From the NCBI GenBank assembly GCA_025765615.1, contig JAIVFJ010000106.1:124001-188000 (forward strand): a stretch of 64,000 nt of DNA, read 5' to 3'. The position numbers and the translations under genes were made by a program. The notes below the pieces were generated by a model. The model searched no databases, had not been told where the DNA came from, and saw only the letters and a list, made by a program, of their open reading frames with translations. This DNA is from Zopfochytrium polystomum. Taxonomy: Eukaryota; Chytridiomycota; Chytridiomycetes; Chytridiales; Chytridiaceae. Below, in pieces: positions 58,979 through 64,000 of this stretch. Every line of letters starts with the position of its first letter. Positions within the stretch are counted from its first letter, which is position 1.

Positions 58979-60200
58979 TGTTGAGATTTGACCCACGGGG
59001 TACACTACGCCTGTTACTGATGATCCCTTTGAGAACTCCATCCAATCACATTGGATGGGGTGTTTGAAGGGCTCAGTAGATTCAATACTTGAATGGGGCG
59101 CTCGGAAGGGCTAATCTGTTCTCAATAAAAAGAGATAGGCAAAGGCGGCTGTTGTTCTAGCTTTGTTCATCCTACCGGTAGGAACAATGCAATTAGAACA
59201 TGCACAAAAACGCGCAAACTACGCACTCTGCACATGTAACACAGCACAGCAAGCATGCAGAAGCAGTGTACCACTGCGCAGGCTCCGGAATTCCGCTCTC
59301 TGCACCGGAATTCCGCCCTTTTGCATCGGAATTCCGCTTCCTGATCTGGAATTCCTCTCTCTGCACCGGAATTCCGCTTCCTGATCTGGAATTCCAGCTT
59401 TCCTGCTGTGCTGTGCAATCTGAGCAATGCAACAGGCATTTAGGAATCAGGGATTGCACCAATCACTGCATTTCTAAAAATGAGATAAAAACTGAGCTCA
59501 CCAGAGATTGCACCAATCATTGGATTTCTAAAAACAAGGAAAAAAGCGGCTTGTTTCCCAAACAAGCTTCCTGATTTGGAAACAACCAAACCAATTTACA
59601 AGCAACTGTTTCTCAAACAAGCTGTAAATTGGTTCCTGGTGGTACTCAGCCCAGACAAAGTGCTCAGCCCAAGGTGGTACTCAGCCCTGGCTGGTACTTA
59701 GCCCTAGGTGGTGCACAGCCCAGGCTGGTACTCAGCCCTGGGTGGTGCTCAGCCCAGGCTGGTACTTAGCCCTGGCTGGTGCTCAGCCCTGAGTGATGCC
59801 CAGCCCTGGGTGGTACTCAGCCCTGAATGGGTACTTAGCCCAGGCTGGGGGTTGGTGCTCAGCCTGTTTTATCTCATTTCTGTGGCCTGCTCTGTGCAGC
59901 CCACTTCTCCCTCTGTTTTCTGATGGCTCCAACCTGCAGGAGTATAAAAGCAGCAACCTCTCACAGAGATCAAGAAAAGGAATCCAACCCCCTCCTTGCT
60001 GCTTTGACAGAATCCAGTGCAAAACAAGCCAATCTCTCTTCCTCCATTTGCTCTCTCTTCCATCTCTGCCCACTCACTCCTCTCTCCTCTCTCCATCCTC
60101 TCACTCCTCTCCCTTTTCCATCATCACTGCTCTCTCTCTCTCTCTCTCTCTTCATCCCCACACAGACCAAGTCCCTCCAGTCCTGGGTGGGATTTCATCA
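58979..60200 (+). repeat. 5' LTR of A2
   Basis: TGTTGAG...TTTCATCA, longer than the A1 LTR by extra minisatellite units (GGAATTCC at about 59285-59398; TACTCAGCCC at about 59640-59830). TATAAAA at about 59943. Confidence 0.9.
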
Positions 60201-60413
60201 CAAAGCTACCTACAAGCCGTCGGCCACATCTGTACGCTCGAACAGGGCCCTGCTGCTCTTACAAGAAAAGGGTTTCTGACTCTAAACAAGACCAACCTGT
60301 CTGTGAGCACCGGCTCACCAGCTACTTTAAGGCAACAAAGGGCTCTTGGCTCTCTACAAGAAAAGGGCTACCGCTCTAAACAAGTCCACTGATCCACCAA
60401 GCCGCTACCTAGC

Positions 60414-63400
60414 ATGTCTTCTTCGACCCCCAAGGCTGTCCGCTTCTCTTCTTACGGCTACCAGGCTTGGGAACTGCATGTGGAAGAAGTCATCAAGCCG
60501 GTCATGGCATACAATCTTGTTGCCAGCTTCCTCAAGCCTGATTACTTCGGTACGTTCAACGAGCACTGCACCAAGGTCGGCATCGGCGCTGCTCCTCCCA
60601 GTATTGGTTCTCCCCCTGAATCCTCTGCAACGGCGGAGGCCAAGGCTGCGTACAGTGAGATGTACCGTCTGCACCACGCTGCCCTGGACAAGTACCACAC
60701 TGGTATACGCCAAGAACACAAGACCTACAGGGAGCTTGAGGCCCAACACGACAAGGCGGTTGCTACCCTCGACTCCTGCTCGCGCATCGAGGATGTGCGC
60801 TCCATGAATGCAGCAAACATCACCAACTGCGCTGATCGGTACAAGTGGCTCAATGACAAGTACGCCCTGCAGGACCACACTGGTTCACAGCAGGACAAGT
60901 GGCTTGCGACTTACAGTCGTTTGGCAAAACCCAGAGACTCTGGTCCGGCAGTCCAGGAGTGGTACACCACTCTGACCACACTGGTCACGGATTGGCCGAA
61001 GCATTTCAAATGTACTGCCACCACTTGCAGGGGTGTGACAAACATCCTGCGTTCTGCCATCATCCACAAAGCAAGGGAAACGCTGCCTGGACATGAAATC
61101 TTCTCTGGCGTTCGTCAAAATCTTCTCAAGGGGCTGTCAGGCTACGCCAACACCAGCGATCTCGTCAAGGAGTTGACAAACTGCCACACGCTGTACCAGC
61201 AAAGCAAAGAGAAGAACAGCAGACACTCTACTCACCATGGCACTTCTGAGATGGAAACAGCTGCTTCAGCAAAGACCTCAGTGGCAACAAAGAAGCGCAA
61301 GATCGGTGAGGCACTCAACGGCAAGCCTACTTGTGACCTTCATGGAATCTGGGTCTCACACTCTCGCGAGGAATGCCTCAAGTTCCCTCACGGGAAGTCA
61401 GAGCCAGCTCGCCCTGCAAAGAAGGCCAAGGGCAAGCAGCCTGCACACGCCAAAGAAGCCAAGGCCACGCCAGCTGATTCCAAGAAAGCTACTGAGACTG
61501 CCAAGATTGCACGTGAGGTGGCTGCTAAAGAACACCACCAAGCCTCTTGCGCAGCCTCTGAGGATTCTCCTCCCCACAAATGCTACAGGATGGATACTCC
61601 ACCACCGCCTACTGAAGCAGAAGACGTCGAAATGTTGGAGTTCAGTACTGAGGGTGCTGCGCGCCTTGCAGACACATCAGCTCTAGACGACTTTCTTTCA
61701 GTAGAAAGGGCACTTGCGGCACGGGAGTTTGAAATTGGAACATGCCAGGCCGTTGAGGTGGAGGAGGAATTTGAAGTGGAACTCACAGTTACACTTCTTG
61801 ACGGCAGAATGGATCCAGACTGGATCACTGACAACATTGTCTCAAACGTCGGCTACAAAGTGATGTACGAATCTGGACGTTTCCTCTACCGCAACGTCAC
61901 CTACCGCCGCATCTATGAGACTGCGCTGATGGCAAGACTTGCTGGCGGCAACCCACACCAGGTCATCCTTGACTCTGGGGCTTCCAGGACAATGTCGCCT
62001 TGTGAAGAGCACTTCACAAACTTGCGGCCCACCTCCCAGCAGATCAAAACAGCTGACGGCTTTACAACTGCCACTGGAGTGGGCGACTTCACCCTGTTCG
62101 TTAACGGAAGAGCTCTCATCATGAGGAACTCGCTCTATGTGCCAGAGTTCTCAGACACTCTACTCTCAGTTCAGCAAATCGTGCGGCAGACAGGTCACAA
62201 CGTGACTTTCACAGCAGACACAGCCCTATTGCACCCTCGGGTACATGGTTCAGACTTTACCATTGCTCACAGGGACACAGGAAATGTTTATGTTGTGGAC
62301 CCTTCTCTTCTGACGGGACATACTGGTCTCGACAGGGCAGAACTTGGAAGGGACGCGCCGACTCCTTCGGGGGACGCCCCAGGTGAGTCGCAACAGCAAA
62401 CTGCTCCTTTGCAAACTGCAACTCCAACTTTAAGTCAAACTGACCCAGACCCTTTACCAAACCCTCAGAACATTGAAGCAGTCCGAGCTCTTCACAAGAA
62501 ATTTGGTCACCTGTCTTTATCTTCTTTGAAGCGTACTTGGTCAAATCTGAATAAAGTTGGTCATTCATTTTTCCTCATTCATGACATTCCCTGCGTGACA
62601 TGTGATGTTGGGAAATTGAAAGCTTCGCCTATCCACTCCACTTCCAGACCAAACACCACACTGCTTGGTCGTTTACACACTGATGCTGTCCCACTGCCCG
62701 CACGTGGACACCATGGTGAAAAACATTGGCAACTGGTTGTGGAAGAGTCAACCCGTTGGCTTGACATTGAGTTCCTCAACTCTTTGTCCGACGCGCCCAC
62801 AAGATTCCGGTCTACGATCGAAAGGTTTGAACAACAACATGGCAAACATATCACATCTGTGCGCTGTGACAGGGGGGAAATCTTCAAAGATGGAGAATTC
62901 AAAACTTGGGCCAATACTCGGCATCCTCCTATTGTTTTAGAACCTAGTCCTGCATTCACCAAGGAATTCAATGGGCTGGTAGAACGTCAGGTCAACACTC
63001 TCAAAGACATGGCACACTGCATGCTCTTAGAGTCACGATTGCCCCACTCTTTCTTTGTGTATGCAGTCCGCTACGCAGCATACATCAAGAACAGGGTTTA
63101 CCACTCTTACACTAAGAAAACACCTTATGAAGCTTGGTACGGTGAAAAGCCAAATGTTGATCACATCCGCACCTTTGGCTGTTTGGTTATCCACCGTATC
63201 CCAAAGGAAAAGCGAACACTTAAACATCCTGACAAAGGGGCGCCAGGCATATTCTTAGGGTATAAAGGAAACACTCTTCCAGTAGTCTACGACTTGAAAA
63301 CTCAGAGAATATCGGAACACTTCCATGTCTCCTTTCACGAAAATGTTTTTCCTGGCATTGTGCGGAACTGGAGACAGTTCCTTCATGACTCCCGCTTGAA

Positions 63401-64000
63401 GGAATGGGGACCAGTCCAACCCACAGCTCAGGATTTCCAATATCTTTCCTCCTCGTTGCATACCCCCGCTATGTCCACTGATCCAGATGTGACACATCCT
63501 GACGCTCTGTTTGACTCACAAGAAGACGATGTACCACCTGCAGAATCACAGGGGGGAGATCTACAGCCGGGTATGCTATACGACGCTTCTGATTCTGAAC
63601 CAGAGTCAATACCTGATGAACAGGAAATCCCTCCTAGGGAGCGCTCAACTTCCCCTGACATTCTAGCTTTGCCAGAGTCAACAGGGGAGGCAACAAATCC
63701 CCCAATCATACCACGAGAGCCATCAGGTTTACGTGACTACCTGGCATTGAAGGCAAACCTTTGTAAACTACGAACAAAACCATCAATTGCCACAAGTCCT
63801 TCCACTTACAGTCGGAAAACACTCCGCGCTTTAACTGCAAGAATTCGTAAACTACGGATAGCACGGGGACAATTTCGTGAACTCTACCAAACGCTCAAAG
63901 CATACACTGTGCTTGAGCCGGAGGAAGTCACAGCATATCCAACAGAAAGGATCCACCAGCGGGACTTACCACCACTCCCTGCTTCACATAAAGAGGCCAT
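60414..64000 (+). CDS. A2 gag-pol polyprotein, 3' end outside window
   Basis: Open without a stop from the ATG at 60414 (MSSSTPKAVRFSSYGYQ) through 64000, about 1195 codons. Order: Gag (about residues 1-290, with a basic, Ala/Lys-rich tail), an acidic linker, protease VILDSGASRTMSP, pre-integrase HKKFGHLSLSSLKRTW ... CVTCDVGKLKA, and integrase core with LGRLHTDAVPLP, VRCDRGEIF and the catalytic Glu in NGLVERQVNTL. Then come the KTPYEAWYGEKPNVDHIRTFGC tail, an acidic linker (DSQEDDVPPAESQ) and the start of the RT region (YTVLEPEEVTAYPTERI). Gag lacks a classical CCHC knuckle; CDLHGIWVSHSREEC may be a variant. Unlike A1, there is no stop and no deletion. Confidence 0.93.
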   Translation, partial: MSSSTPKAVRFSSYGYQAWELHVEEVIKPVMAYNLVASFLKPDYFGTFNEHCTKVGIGAAPPSIGSPPESSATAEAKAAYSEMYRLHHAALDKYHTGIRQEHKTYRELEAQHDKAVATLDSCSRIEDVRSMNAANITNCADRYKWLNDKYALQDHTGSQQDKWLATYSRLAKPRDSGPAVQEWYTTLTTLVTDWPKHFKCTATTCRGVTNILRSAIIHKARETLPGHEIFSGVRQNLLKGLSGYANTSDLVKELTNCHTLYQQSKEKNSRHSTHHGTSEMETAASAKTSVATKKRKIGEALNGKPTCDLHGIWVSHSREECLKFPHGKSEPARPAKKAKGKQPAHAKEAKATPADSKKATETAKIAREVAAKEHHQASCAASEDSPPHKCYRMDTPPPPTEAEDVEMLEFSTEGAARLADTSALDDFLSVERALAAREFEIGTCQAVEVEEEFEVELTVTLLDGRMDPDWITDNIVSNVGYKVMYESGRFLYRNVTYRRIYETALMARLAGGNPHQVILDSGASRTMSPCEEHFTNLRPTSQQIKTADGFTTATGVGDFTLFVNGRALIMRNSLYVPEFSDTLLSVQQIVRQTGHNVTFTADTALLHPRVHGSDFTIAHRDTGNVYVVDPSLLTGHTGLDRAELGRDAPTPSGDAPGESQQQTAPLQTATPTLSQTDPDPLPNPQNIEAVRALHKKFGHLSLSSLKRTWSNLNKVGHSFFLIHDIPCVTCDVGKLKASPIHSTSRPNTTLLGRLHTDAVPLPARGHHGEKHWQLVVEESTRWLDIEFLNSLSDAPTRFRSTIERFEQQHGKHITSVRCDRGEIFKDGEFKTWANTRHPPIVLEPSPAFTKEFNGLVERQVNTLKDMAHCMLLESRLPHSFFVYAVRYAAYIKNRVYHSYTKKTPYEAWYGEKPNVDHIRTFGCLVIHRIPKEKRTLKHPDKGAPGIFLGYKGNTLPVVYDLKTQRISEHFHVSFHENVFPGIVRNWRQFLHDSRLKEWGPVQPTAQDFQYLSSSLHTPAMSTDPDVTHPDALFDSQEDDVPPAESQGGDLQPGMLYDASDSEPESIPDEQEIPPRERSTSPDILALPESTGEATNPPIIPREPSGLRDYLALKANLCKLRTKPSIATSPSTYSRKTLRALTARIRKLRIARGQFRELYQTLKAYTVLEPEEVTAYPTERIHQRDLPPLPASHKEA

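Larger units (their letters stand above)
58979..64000 (+). mobile_element. Copia element A2, runs off window
   Basis: 5' LTR 58979-60200 (1222 bp), leader, and an intact gag-pol frame to the window end. Left flank GGATT (58974-58978) should recur right of the 3' LTR outside the window. This is the best candidate for an active copy here. Confidence 0.9.

Overview
The window looks like nuclear DNA of an early-diverging fungus, most likely a chytrid (inference). The genes carry short GT-AG introns (42-160 nt) and GC-rich exons. They include a B-type cyclin, a TKL kinase, a DBP2/p68 DEAD-box helicase, a fungal F-box protein, an alpha-ketoglutarate-dependent xanthine dioxygenase, a secreted-domain/TM/SH3 membrane protein and two proteins built from WWK-x-SGL repeats of a kind I associate with chytrid genomes. 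Three U1 snRNA genes lie between them.

Layout. 1-5.7 kb: cyclin (5' end outside the window), microsatellite-rich spacer, kinase, unknown gene. 6.2-10.0 kb: an inverted solo LTR and a deleted Ty3/gypsy chromovirus whose LTR carries a dense heat-shock-element array. 10.35-12.85 kb: DBP2 helicase with six exons. 13.9-19.35 kb: three U1 snRNA genes interspersed with an F-box gene, its decayed partial copy and an unknown 304-aa protein. 19.6-32.5 kb: xanthine dioxygenase, two tandem WWK-repeat proteins, a class II (bacterial-type) HMG-CoA reductase with a 12-nt microexon and a long C-terminal extension, an enoyl-CoA hydratase/isomerase, and the SH3 membrane protein. 32.8-64 kb: a nest of transposable elements with almost no host genes.

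The transposon nest holds at least five Ty1/copia lineages, named A-E here. Element B sits in D; A1 sits in B (TSD GGTTC); A2 sits in D and runs off the right edge with an intact gag-pol frame; C sits in E (TSD CGTGC). Two inversions can be read directly. Un-inverting 49976-56721 at once restores a full solo LTR of family A with matching TSDs (ATACA), the continuous RT-RNase H of C, and matching TSDs of C. A larger inversion, about 35082-58028, splits the 5' LTR of B and separates the two halves of D.

The point I find most novel is a putative self-priming signal. Directly after the 5' LTR, the gypsy element (11 nt) and copia elements B and C (15 nt each) carry a sequence exactly complementary to a site inside their own LTR, and the B and C pairs differ by compensatory changes. 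Self-priming is known for Tf1/sushi gypsy elements; I know of no description for Ty1/copia.

Several host genes (kinase, helicase, xanthine dioxygenase, HMG-CoA reductase, isomerase, WWK protein) each contain one or two single-base frame breaks inside otherwise well-conserved sequence. Because this hits core genes, consensus indel errors are the likelier explanation than mass pseudogenisation.
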